Of a DNA stretch of 64,000 nt, positions 34,965-46,600 are shown piece by piece (position 1 is the stretch's first letter; every line of letters begins with the position of its first letter). The notes under the pieces were generated by a model. That model did no database searches and was not told the DNA's origin. It worked only from the letters and a program-made list of their open reading frames with translations. Location: positions 26,709,323 to 26,773,322 of the forward strand of contig NC_083602.1 in the NCBI RefSeq assembly GCF_029168945.1, written 5' to 3'. Origin of the DNA: Cannabis sativa (lineage: Eukaryota; Streptophyta; Magnoliopsida; Rosales; Cannabaceae). Made by a program: the position numbers and the translations under genes.

Positions 34965-35541
34965 TGTTGTAATCATACAACACAAACTCAGATCAGTCTA
35001 ATGGTTAGATAATCAACAATAATTAAATGACAAAACCAAGATTATAAACAATATAATTTGAACAAGAAAAAACAGAGAGAAAACACAAGCAATTATCCTG
35101 GTTCGGATCTCAAATCTTGAGTCCTACTCCAGCTCTCCCCCAAGGAGATTTCTCCACTATAAACTTGCAATTACAAACACCAATTTCAGTACAAGATCAT
35201 CATGAACACTGTCTTTCTAGGCTCTTGAACACTCAAAACCAGAGCAATTTAGCCAAACTAGACTTAAGTTTCATCTGCACAATCTCTCTGATCTCTCTCT
35301 CTGTATCTTGTCTTCTCTACCTCTTTTCTGCTCCTATTCATCAAGAGAATTGAGCCTATATATAACATGTTAGATGCTGACATGTCCAGCTCTTAACAGT
35401 TCAACCGAAGTTAGTTAATAACTAACACAATAACTAACAACTAACTGATACAAGATGAAAGAGTTATAACTGAAAGCAACTAACTTTCAAATAACAGTGG
35501 AGGTAAAAACTGGTTTAGTTTTGAGTGGATTATTTACCACA
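34965..35541 (-). repeat. 5' LTR of the intact Copia element
   Basis: 577 bp. On the minus strand a TATATATAGG box (about 35355-35366) supplies the likely promoter. The plus-strand start forms a short palindromic end (TGTTGT..ACAACA). Confidence 0.92.
35355..35366 (-). promoter_or_regulatory. TATA box in the 5' LTR of the intact Copia element
   Basis: The minus-strand sequence GTTATATATAGG would start element RNA some 25-30 bases further on (about 35325). The same box is present in the 3' LTR (about 30569-30580). No start site can be proven from sequence. Confidence 0.5.
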
Positions 35542-36059
35542 GTAATAATAAAGATTTAGATATAATAACTTATGTATGTTATACTTGAAAAACTTACATA
35601 TAACCATAAATCAATATCTATCATCACAAATCAAAATATATATATATTTGTTTTGAGGGTCACAAACCAATATATAGAATACTGTTATACTCAAAATTCG
35701 GTTGGAGAACACGTGTTAAGATAAAGGGAATGTGAATCGATGCAATAGCTTTTTATGGAATAACTCATTGATTACGTAAGTATCAGAGTATATTTGTAAC
35801 CCACTGACTGTAAGGTCTTAGGCGAGGAATCAATGTACAAACTAGCACTTAGTATATTAACGAGAAATTATATGTCACTAAAGATAAATAGCGAAACATT
35901 AAGGACAGAACACATTGGAAGATGGAAGCGGCACTTATCAATCGTGAAAGTCCTTAGCATACAATGAAGAAACTTAGTGTAAAAGTCAAATCGACTCAAG
36001 AACAAGTAAGCGAGGTGACCGTCTCATTATGGGAATATTGCATATAACTTCAACCCGTT
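35542..36059. other. Intergenic stretch, nothing recognised
   Basis: AT-rich, starting with the GTAAT duplicate. I see no coding or repeat structure before the Gypsy relic begins. Confidence 0.5.
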
Positions 36060-37728
36060 CGTGTCAGACCTCGCGGAATGCTTTAAGATATTAAAGAAGT
36101 ATAACATAAAACTAAACCCGAAAAAAATGTTCCTTTGGAGTTTCCTCAGGAAACTTTTTGGGATTCATAGCTAACGCGAGAGGTATTAAGGCAAATCCTG
36201 AAAAGATTAAGGCATTAATAGACATGTCGTCACCGACAAAGCCTAAGGAAGTACAAGCCTTGACAGGAAGAATGGCTGCACTTAACAGATTCATTTTGAA
36301 GTCAACTAATAAGTGTGTGCTGTTCTTCAACATATTGCGAGGCAACAAAAAGTTTGAGTGGACAAAAGAGTGCGAGGAGGCCTTTCAGAACATAAAAAGG
36401 CATCTAGCAACGCCTCCAATTTTGGCAAAACCAATAACTGAAGAGACGTTGTTTCTCTATTTAGCCATCTCGAAAGATGCGATTAGTGCAGCTATAGTGC
36501 GAGAAGAGGGCAAGCACCAGCAACATATTTACTATGTAAGTAAAAGGTTACTAGGGGCAAAATCCAGATATCCCCTCTAGAGAAACTCGCGTTGTGCCTA
36601 GTCCATGCATCTCATAAACTACGGCCATACTTGTAGGCTCACCCCATAAAGGTGTTAACCGATCAGCCCTTGAGACAAGTTTTATCAAAACCAGATGCTT
36701 TTGGAAGATTGATTAAATGGTCAATTGAACTGGGGCAATTTGACATAACATACCATCCTCGAACATCAATTAAGGGCCAAGCTTTAGCTGACTTCTTGAT
36801 AGAAGGAATAAGCCCAGAAGAAATTCCACCTGATCAACAAGATGCAGAATCTTGGAAGTTATACGTGGATGGTGCATCCAACGAACAAGGTTCAAGTGCA
36901 GGGGTAATATTAATATCTCTAGAAGGCTTTAAGTTCCACTATGCTCTGAGATTCCAATTTGATGCATCCAATAATGAGGCTGAATATGAAGCCTTAATCC
37001 CTGGCTTGAAAATAGCATAGGCATTGAAAGTCAAAAATCTCATTTGTCATAGTGATTCGCAACTGATCGTGAACTAGGTCCTCGGGGAATACCAGGCCAA
37101 AGGCTTAAAAATGGCAAAGTATTTAGAGAAAGTTCGGAAGAACTTGGAAAGGTTCGATTACTTTAAAATTGAACAAATTTCGATAGAGCAAAACTCCAAC
37201 GCCGACGCCTTAGCAAAATTGGCCTCGCAGAATGACCTGGATGAATTGAATCTAGTCCCGGTAGAAATGTTAAGCGAGCCAAGTATATGTGAAACTGAAG
37301 ACGTCGAGATGATAGATAGCTCTCCAACATGGATGACGCCTATTGTTAATTATTTACACGATAGACAACTTCCAAATGACAAAAACGAGGCGCAAAAACT
37401 ATTGTATTCAGTGCCTCGCTACACAATGATCAAAGATAAACTATATAGAAGAGGGTATTCAATGCCCCTACTTTGGTGTGTTCTTCCTGCAGAAGAAAAT
37501 AAAATCATCAGAGAAATTCATGAAGGCTTGTGTGGGGATCATGCGGGTTGGCAAAGTCTGTCTAAAAAGATCATTAGGCAAGGATATTGTCGGTCGACGA
37601 TCAATAAGGACACACACAAGTTTGTCAAAAAAATGTGATAAGTGTCAGAGGTTTTCACATGTACCTCGCGTACCGCTGACAGAACTTAGAATGATGACAT
37701 CGGCCTACCCATTTGCTATATGGGGGAT
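36060..37728 (+). pseudogene. Tat-lineage Ty3/Gypsy pol relic: RT end, RNase H, second (archaeal-type) RNase H, integrase start
   Basis: In order: DLAECFKILKKYNIKLNPKK (RT thumb) and, after a frame break, FIANARGIKANPEKIKAL. Then the Gypsy RNase H (KFEWTKECEEAFQNIKRHL, LYLAISKDAISAAIVREEG, YYVSKRLLGAKSRYP). Another break follows, then FDITYHPRTSIKGQALADFL. Next a second RNase H, LYVDGASNEQGSSAGVIL with NNEAEYEALIPGLKIA and NADALAKLA, a hallmark of Tat/Ogre elements. Then LYRRGYSMPLLWCVLPAEE and CDKCQRF from the integrase zinc region. Breaks lie near 36150, 36580, 37020-37077 and 37635. It ends abruptly at about 37728, where the integrase core should continue. No LTRs were found. Confidence 0.88.
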
Positions 37729-38339
37729 CTTCTTCTTTGTAGACTTGAATACAAACTCAAGACAATACAAAATACATATAAACAGAGTAAGAGATGAACA
37801 TTCTCTTCTCTGCAAAACAAGGATATTCTTTCCTTAAGATATGAATACAATTCAAAGTGTATGAAAGAGATACAAGACCTAGCTGCTATAAGGTGTATTT
37901 ATAATCAATATACACCTTATTGACAGCTCACACACGGTATGTATAAGACCACAGCTCACTAGACAATTCCCTAAAATAGATCTTCAATCAGCCCAAAAAA
38001 ATTTATTTCTGTACCTACAAAATTGTGAGTAGTAAGTGCGACTTTTCTTTTATAGAAAAGGAAAGTTTTGTTTAGATTTTCTCCTCAAGAAATCTGATCA
38101 AACATAATAGAAAACTCACACAAGATCAGATTAACACAGCTGGATAGATAGAAAAGGGATGAGTCACCAAACTTAACATTTTTACCTTATTTTCCATAAA
38201 TAGAAAAGCTAGACAAATTTCCTTTCAAAAATAAATTAATTAATATAAAAGTTAAATACAAAAAATATAGAAACCAATTTAAATACCCCAGCCAAATTTA
38301 AACAATGAATTATAAAATATTTTTGTCACAATAAAGATG
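37729..38339. other. Unassigned AT-rich segment abutting the Tat relic
   Basis: The sequence changes character right after the integrase start, so this is either an insertion or a truncation point. It contains a perfect 11-bp inverted repeat with an 11-base loop at 37888-37920 (ATAAGGTGTAT/ATACACCTTAT). No protein match and no second copy in the window were seen. Confidence 0.45.
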
Positions 38340-38920
38340 CCAAAAATGGAATTAACAACCTTCCACCATGTGAATTGTAGGAGGAACCTCTTGAGTAGGT
38401 CTCCTTGGAGCAAGATTAACTTGTTGATGTATCTCCATAGCACCAGGGGCTCTCGGTGATCATTACCTATTCCTTGATTACCCCAGTGACTTGAGAAATC
38501 CACCTGAAGCCATGATCCATAAGATGGTATCTCTTAACTCGCTTCATTGAGAACTATTTCCCTAGCCTCCATGCAAGTACCGGAGTCATGTCCAATACTC
38601 CCACAAGTGAAACACATATATGATGATCGATCGTATTGAAATTGAAGCTAAACTCTCATACCTAAGCTAGGAAACGCAAAGCCGAGAAATAATTTGGATC
38701 GAATGGAGCCCCATATTTTAAATTTAAAGAAGTCGTTGAGAGAAATATGATAGATCTTCAGTTCTTAGACTTCAATTGGTTCCGCAGCAATGGCAGCCAA
38801 CCTGCTCATGTTCTGTTTGGTAATTGTTTTGACAGGGAGATTCAAGATTCGTCTAGCAAGAGGAAATTGCACTAATTAATTTTTCCTGATGGGGGAATAC
38901 CTTGCATTTGCTCTGAAATT
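38340..38920 (-). pseudogene. LINE ORF1 relic (DUF4283 / CCHC type)
   Basis: Minus-strand translation gives ARRILNLPVKTITKQNMSRL, IWGSIRSKLFLGFAFPSLG and then YDRSSYMCFTCGSIGHDSGTC. The last is a CX2CX4HX4C zinc knuckle in the setting usual for plant LINE ORF1 proteins (a DUF4283 domain, then 'YERLPxFCFxCGxIGH'). Stops interrupt it and no endonuclease or RT follows within the window. Confidence 0.68.
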
Positions 38921-39378
38921 AAGAATCCTGAGTTTAAAACCCAATGACTTTCCGACGATGATGACAATTCTAGTGACTTTCCAACGTTTATGAGAAATTT
39001 TGATGATTTTTCCGAGGACGATGATAAATTTTGGTGATTTTTATGATGGCGATGACTACTCTGCCGACTTTTTCAGCGACATTTGTTCTTAGAGATTCTG
39101 TTAACTTTATTTATGGTATTTTGTTGGGGTTCTCATTTTTTTTTAATTTTCTTTTCTGTAAAAGTTATTACCATATTTTGTAAGAATATATTGTATGCCC
39201 TTAAAAATAAAAACTAACTTTTTTTCACTATATTTTTGTAAATTCTTCCAAAATTATAAATTATAGGCCCAATAAAAATCTTGCCCAATTATTTTAGGAA
39301 TAATTACATAAGATGCCATTTTTTATATAAAAAAAAAATTACATTTTTACGTTTAAAGAATTTTTTTTTTATATTTTT
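38921..39378. other. AT-rich intergenic stretch, nothing recognised
   Basis: A GATGA/TTTTCC-rich low-complexity part (about 38950-39060) is followed by poly-T-rich sequence. The solo LTR at 39379 inserted into a T-run here. Confidence 0.5.
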
Positions 39379-41271
39379 TGTTGGATTTTATGCCCTAAAT
39401 AAAACTCATTTCAATGTAATCAGATTTACTTATTAATATAGATCAGAAATAACATTTAATGTTGCATGGTTCACATGATTTATTTCATGATTATATGTAC
39501 ATAATGTATAAATTCATCTGAAACCCTTTTCACATACTTGATCCTGTTTATTGTGCCGTCAACACATTGGAAAGTAAACATGACTATGTGAATAAAGTTT
39601 TCTAGATTTATCAGACATAGGGTTTTACTGATATGATAATCTACAACAGAGTTTACTTGCATTTGGAGAACTGCTATGTTCTTTCCAGAGCATTGGTTAA
39701 AGTAAAGCTCAGGTTGGATGCATGGAGTATGCATCAGAAGGGACCGATATTGAACTTTGACTTAGATTTATTAAACTTACCGTAATATCTATTCAAGTCA
39801 ATATCGCCTAGTTGATCCTAGATTAAATGTTCTTAATCCTGTTATGATTAGGCTCAATCTTGAAAGGCTATTCGTGTTCTTTGATTTGTTAGTTAAGCCT
39901 ACTTTTAGGTCAGGGTGATACGTACATTTTGGGAACACGGTAGTGCAATTGAGTGCGAGCGCTAGCATAAATAGGAATCTATAGCTTCTATCTGGCGAAT
40001 AGTAAGCAAAGGATGATCTCCTTCGAGCTTGACCAAACGAACATAAATGGTGGAGTACTCATTTCACATAAGCTGAAATATCATTTATACGGGGTCAAGT
40101 GTTTTAAGGAATAAATACATTGTAGGGTGTAACGGTAATCTAATCCCTTTACAGTGTAGATCATTCATATAGAGGATCATGATCACATTAGGATTATAAC
40201 AATGGATAACTAATGATGCGTCTATATGGTGGAACATATAGAGCATTCTATATACTGAGAGTGCAATTCTGAGTTCTATGCGTGGATTCAACGAAGAATT
40301 AATAAGTTAGTGAATTTTAGTGCTAAATTCTTGATCTACTTATTGGAAGCTCGGTTATATAGACCCATGGTCCCCGTACTAGTTGAGATAATATTGCTTG
40401 TAAGACTCATGTAATTGGTTTTGATTAATCAATTATAATTCTCAAATTAGACTATGTCTATTTGTGAATTTTTCACTAAGTAAGGGCGAAATTGTAAAGA
40501 AAGAGTTAATAGGGGCATATTTATTAATTATGATACTTTGTATTGTTCAATTAATAAATATGATAAATGACAATATTATTTAATAATTATTTATAGTTAT
40601 TAAATAGTTAGAATTGGCATTTAAATGGTTGAATTAGAAAATTGGCGTTTTTGAGAAAATCAGATGCAGAAAAGATAAAACTGCAAAATTGCAAAAAGTG
40701 AGGCCCAAATCCACTAGTATAGGGCCGACCACTTTTATAGGAATTTACCTCTGATATTTTCATTATTTTAATGCCAAATAATTCAAACATAACCCTAGTG
40801 GAATGCTATAAATAGATAGTGAATGCTTCAAGAAAATTACACTTTTCTTCTGACACTTCTGATTCAAAAAAACCTGAGCCTTCTCTCTCCCTATCTGGCC
40901 GACCACTCCCTCTCTCTTTCTTCCCTCTCAAATTTCGAAATTCTTAGTGTAAGAGTAGTGCCCACACACAGCAAGTGATACCTCAACCATAGTGAGGAAG
41001 ATCGTGAAGAAAGACTTTCAGCAAGAAGGAGTTTCAGCATCAAAGATTCAGAGAAAGAGATCCAGGTTCAGATATTGATAATGCTCTGCTACAGAAAGGA
41101 ATCAAGGGCTAGATATATGAACGGAAGGAGTCATATTATTCCGCTGCACCCAATGTAAGGTTTCTTAAACTTTATACGTGTTTATTTCATCGTTTTAGAA
41201 AGTTCATATTAAGGGTGTTAATAAACATACTTGTGAGTAGATCTAAGATCCTGGTAAAATAATTTCCAACA
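39379..41271 (+). repeat. 1.9-kb Copia solo LTR, member 5
   Basis: 1893 bp, TGTTGGATTTTATGCCC to TTTCCAACA, flanked by TTTTT on both sides (39374-39378, 41272-41276). A TATAAATA box at 40807-40814 points toward the fucosyltransferase-like gene 2.4 kb downstream. There is no internal domain. It is more diverged from members 2 and 4 than they are from each other. Confidence 0.9.
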
Positions 41272-43663
41272 TTTTTATGGTATTTAGTAGAAACAACACA
41301 AAAACAACAAGAAAACTACATAAAAGTAATATTAAAATAGCATATATATAACATCAAAACAATAACAAATAATAACATACAAATAACAAAAAATTAACAA
41401 TAAGAGTACAACATAAAAAGACCGTATTTTTTTGTAAATAAAATTAACAAAATCGTAAAAATATTTAAAATTCCGTAAAACTGTATTTTTGTAATTTATT
41501 TGTTGTTTTTGTGTATTTGTGAAATAATCCCCTTATTTTAATTAATACATCCTAACATTTTTTTTTCTGGCGAATAGCAAGTATCCTAAGTTTGTATTCC
41601 CCTCTTTCAATATACAAAATGAATAAATAAATAAGTAAGCAAAAGTCCCCAGTTGTGCCGATTGTAAATGAATATTAGTAGAAACAAGTGAATAGCTTAA
41701 TATAATAAGATGTATGATATAATTTGATATAGTTATACATATATACTTTGTTTGGTACTCACGTAAATGTAATCAATCTCAACTGAACTGCAGGATTGGC
41801 AATGGAATAGATGCTTTTGTTTTGTTGAGTTTTAACTTAATTATATATCCAAATCTGACAAACTCAGTGAGCTCCCAACTGTCTTACCTAGGAATTCACG
41901 GGAGACCTAAGTAAAACACACTTTCATCCCAGTCAACTGTCCTCATGATATCATCCCATCTGGAATTCGTAGCCACCAACACCACCACTTGTGTTAATTT
42001 TATCAGTAAAACTCACCTATCTATGATGAAAACTAATAAAGAAAGACTTGATTTAATAATAATAATAATAATAATAATAATTAAAATACCAAAATTGAAG
42101 TATTGTAATCTTTTTCTTAATTATACACATGTTATCACGTACACGTAAGTATTAAATTTCAAACTAATTTAATCTCTTTACTTAAGACAAAATCATATCT
42201 TAAAATTTCTATATATTATATATATGTTTGGAGTTGGTTGGACCGCTACTAAGCATATCTTTATGTTAAGCAAAAAAAAGAAACATATCTTTATAAGAAA
42301 GGAAAGTAAGTGCAATTAGCTAGTGAAGGAGAAAAATGTACGACATTTTAGATACTGAATACCCAAATCCTCACTTGTTATTATACAATGTTCTGGCATT
42401 TTATAAATTGCACTCAATCCTTTTATGTTTTTTAATCTATAAAGACATGATATTCTAAAGAAATAGTTTGTGCAAAAAATATGATAACGTGGGTGATGAT
42501 CAGTACTAAATATTGGAAGAAGTTGGTAAAAGAAAAGAGAACGATAAGGAAAGGAAAGGAAAGGAAAGGAAAGGAGTGAGGTAGGGTCCACAAACTCTGG
42601 AGGTTGAGAATATGATCTCTCTCTCATTGGATAATATTAGTGATTGAGTAAAGAGAACAAGAGAGAGAGGGAGAAAAATGACACGTTTGTCTATCTTTCC
42701 CTTGTTTTTATTTTTCTTTCTTGAGAAGCTGAAACTGGTCAGTTTCCCAATGGCCATTTCTCTCCCTCTTTTGTCATTTCCCATTCTGATACAAAACCTA
42801 TATTCTTTTCGGTTTTACTGAAATACCCACTTAAATTATGATGATACAAACCTCAAAATATCCCATTTATATATGAATATATTAATTGCCTGTTTTTGAG
42901 TCTTATCTCTCCAAATCCAAATCAGTTTATTGTCGTTTATGATATATGTGTCACTTTGCATGGTGTGGTATGGTATGCTGTAGATTTATAGCCCACTTGT
43001 TTAGTTACTCTCTTTCTCTCTCTCTTTTCTCTTTTTTGTCTATTCGTCCAAGTGTACGTTTCATTTTCATTTTCATGTGATTTAAATTTGAAGATATATT
43101 TAAAATAATTCAAGTCATTGAAAGTATCTTCCCTTTCCCTACTTTTTCTGCATGTACGGTTTCCCTCTCTCACTCTATATTTCTTTACCAATTTTTTCTC
43201 TCAACTATGGAGGTTTTAATCATATAACATTTGCTTCTGCCACTTTCTCTTTATAAAAACCTTAGACTGTCATTTGTCTAAGACAGTTTCTGATTATGAA
43301 AATGATTTTTTTTGTTTTCTTAAATTTTGTTTGTGCAGCATGGGAAGGACAATATATATAGAAGTGGACCACTAAATGCAAAGGTGAAATAAATGGTTAT
43401 GAAGACGTACGATGACAATTCTGTAAAATTTGTTCCTTGTTTTGAGTAATAGTTGGAGCTAGCTAGCCATGGAGGAGGCTTTAGTAGTAGCCTTTAGCCC
43501 ATACTCTTTCTTAGTCAACAAAAGAAAGTGAACTCTTCATTTACTTCTTGTGACAAAATAGCTTGAGTATTCTTTCTTGTGATTCTAACTATTATTTGTT
43601 TAGTTAGAGAAGAGGGAAAGGTAAGAAAAGATCAAATCTTTTGAAAGGAAAAAAAAAAAAAAG
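41272..43663. other. Upstream region of the fucosyltransferase-like gene
   Basis: AT-rich, with no gene. It contains an (AAT)n run at about 42053-42083, a (GGAAA)n run at about 42549-42576 and a CT-rich stretch at about 43009-43036. A plausible TATA box (TTTATAAAAACC, about 43251-43262) lies 400 bp before the start codon. Downstream, TTTGTGCAG at about 43332-43340 could be a 5'-UTR intron acceptor, but no donor is clear. Confidence 0.45.
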
Positions 43664-46600
43664 ATGATGGAAGCATTAAACCAGAAGTCTCTTGAGAGAG
43701 TTGTGTCACAGAAGGCATTGCAGATGGGAAATTCATTTCCATGCCAAATTTGTGTGGTGGGTTTTCTAAGTGGAATATGTCTCACAACTGTGTTTCTTGC
43801 TGCTCTTACATCTCTTGGTACTTTTGAGCTTGGTGGGTTTTCATTTTCTGCCATTTCAATGGGGACTTCAACCTCAGATATGATCAGTGAGTTAAATTAT
43901 AGTTTCCTCTTCTTTTATTTTTCTTCTGATAATTTCTTCACTTCTTGATCATTTTCCTATTTCTTAGTGTTCTGATTTATTTATTTTTATTTAAAATTGG
44001 GACTTTGCTTAAATTCAAAGGAAAATTAAGAATGGATTGATTATGCAATGATAAGAATTTTGGGTTTTTTAAATTGGCCATTATATTTTATCTTGATTTT
44101 TCCCCACTTTTCATGAAGTTTCTTTAAAATGTGTCTTAATTCTGAAGTGAACAATTGAAAAGCAATAACAAGAATGATTAAAAGGTGTATTCAAAGTAAA
44201 GTCAAAGCTAGAATCACTTAGTTTTCAAAAGGAAAAAAAAAAGTTTGTTGTTTAGCTTCTCTAAGACTAAATTTAATTGGCATTTCAGTTCTTAATAATA
44301 CTTAATTTTCTATTTACTTTCAATAAAAGCCAATATAGAAACAATTAATGTGTTGTACACTATTTCCTTGGAAAAATTAATTTGAATCATCAATCCCAGC
44401 CATACAAAATAACTGGTTTGCATTAAATTGACTGATCATTCACTCTACTTGAGTAGAATTTATTGACATTATTGAAATAAATGAACGAACTCATCAACAG
44501 ACTGCGATTTTGTACCGAAAGCAACAGAGAAAATAACTGATTCAAGGTTAAGTAAAGAAAAAATCAATGATGAGAGGGTGGCACAACTCTATTCAGCTTG
44601 GAGTTCCTTACTTACTACTGGCATTTCATTAGAAAAGAATGAGCATCACCTCCTCAAACTTGGACTGAATGAATCTGATGTCCCAAATGCTCCTCACTTG
44701 ATGAATTGCAAATTGAAAACACAAGAGAATGAGCGGCTTGATAAGCGCGGCGGGAATGAGAATTTCCCTCCTTGGACAAGTTGGAAGGGCCAGTTGGATT
44801 CATTTCCTGCTGCTGCAAAGAGTGATCAGTTTAAGAATTTTAAGCATCAGGCTGCATATGAAGGTTCTCATCCTCCTTGGGTATGGTTCTATTTTCGAAA
44901 CCAATGACTCTTTATGTGAAAATCCTAATATTTGATTGGGAATTTGGCAATTTCTTTTTTTGGATAAGTTAGCGGCATAAACAAAGCAAGTATGTGTTTT
45001 TGTACTAAGTTCAAGCATTTTCTGCTGCAGATAACCGGGTCTGATGAAGATAATTACCCTTTGACTAGAAAAGTGCAAAGAGACATATGGCTTCATCAGC
45101 ATCCTTTAAACTGCAGAGATCCTAGTGTGAGATTTCTTGTAGCTGATTGGGAAAGAGAACCCGGCTTCGGTATTGGAGCTCAGCTAGCTGAAATGGCTGG
45201 TGTTCTTGCCCTTGCAATCAATGAAAAACGAGTCCTTGTGACCAACTTCTATAACCGAGCTGACCATGATGGTTGCAAAGGTAGTATGTCTTAACATATC
45301 ATGGCAACGAATATACTAGTTTCTTATAATTTAAACTGCAATCTTATCTCTGATATGTTTACTGAATTCACAGGCTCCTCTCGCTCCAGCTGGTCTTGCT
45401 ACTTTCTCCCAGAAACATCCCAAGATTGCCGAGACAGAGCGCTTGAGCTTCTTGAGAGTAAACAAGCATGGCAGGAAGGAATTGTAAGAGTAAAACAAAA
45501 TTATAGCTCTAAGCAAATATGGGCTGGACATACTCCAAGGTAAGAAAGATAAAGTACAATTGGTGAAAATAGACATTCTTTTTCATAATGCATACGAAAC
45601 CATTTTGGTTGAGTTTACACCAATGATATCATGCTTAATTAATATCATTAAATATTTTACCAAATGTAGGATATGGGGTGATCCTTGGAATAATCTGCAG
45701 CCAACTACAGAAATTAATGGAACTTTAATGGCATATCATCGCAAAATGGATCGGAGATGGTGGAGAGCACAAGTAAGAGTTTTTGTACAATCAATTATTC
45801 CCTGGAACATCTAGTCCAAATGTATGTTAAAAGAAATAGAAACATTATATGATAAGTTGATATACTTTGACTGCATCAGGCCGTACGCTATTTAATGAGA
45901 TTTGAAAGTGAGTACACATGCGGCTTACTCAACAATGCTCGCCATGCAGCATTCGGGAAGGAAGCTGCTACTATGGTTCTTAAAAGTTTTGCTGGAGAGT
46001 GGCCTAAGGTTGGAAATTCTAGTCCTTGTTCTCTGTATTGGTGTTGAACAAAACAAACAATCATAAGATGTTTCTGTCTTAATTTATTTCTTTCTTGTCA
46101 CAGATATACAGAAATTATAGGTCTCAATTCATATCCAATTAAAACTGACCAAATTGACTAGTCCTCTCATAACCGATTGTCAAAAATTGGATTCATAATT
46201 TTGGAATCCAATAAAATTGACCAACCCAATTCTATATATATGTTGATTTAGGGTTGATGGATTTGTATAATGAATATTTAATATTTTGTTAGACTTGTTT
46301 TAATTGCTCTTGGTGCAGATGGTCTGATGGCCTAGTTATTGTTTGTTTAATTGATGTTGAACTAGAATAAATTTATATATTAATTAGGACTTATGATTAT
46401 GTTGGACTTGTGTAATTTTGAACTAATCAAAATTATTATTTACCCTTTGGTACTGGCCTAACTTACAATAAATTCCTATCTAATTATATGAAAATTGGGT
46501 CTGATTGGATTAGTTATGGATAAAATTATTAGATTTCTAACCATTAACACCTCATTCCAATTCATTCCTTTTGTGCAGCAACCAAGATGCTAATCTGAAG

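Larger units (their letters stand above)
30175..35541 (-). mobile_element. Complete Copia (Ty1) retrotransposon with intact polyprotein
   Basis: A 5367-bp element. LTRs are 34965-35541 (5') and 30175-30754 (3'), both starting TGTTGTAATC and ending TTACCACA on the plus strand. The target duplication is GTAAT (30170-30174, 35542-35546). The primer site is at 34951-34963 and a purine-rich tract (minus TAAGGTGGAATT) abuts the 3' LTR. The LTR pair differs by eye at only about 7 substitutions plus two small indels, so insertion is recent. The domain order gag-protease-integrase-RT-RNase H is Copia. The lineage looks Tork/Tnt1-like. Confidence 0.95.

Noticed and set aside
39282..41540. Possible older element around the member-5 LTR: GGAATAATTACATAAG at 39296 versus a reversed GGGGATTATTTCACAAATAC near 41513-41532
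   Set aside because: The candidate inverted repeat is too weak by eye, and no target duplication could be identified.
42316..43191. Three minus-strand frames (84-103 aa) upstream of the fucosyltransferase-like gene
   Set aside because: Composed of low-complexity CT/TTC and GGAAA repeats. No domain, and probably promoter DNA of the plus-strand gene.
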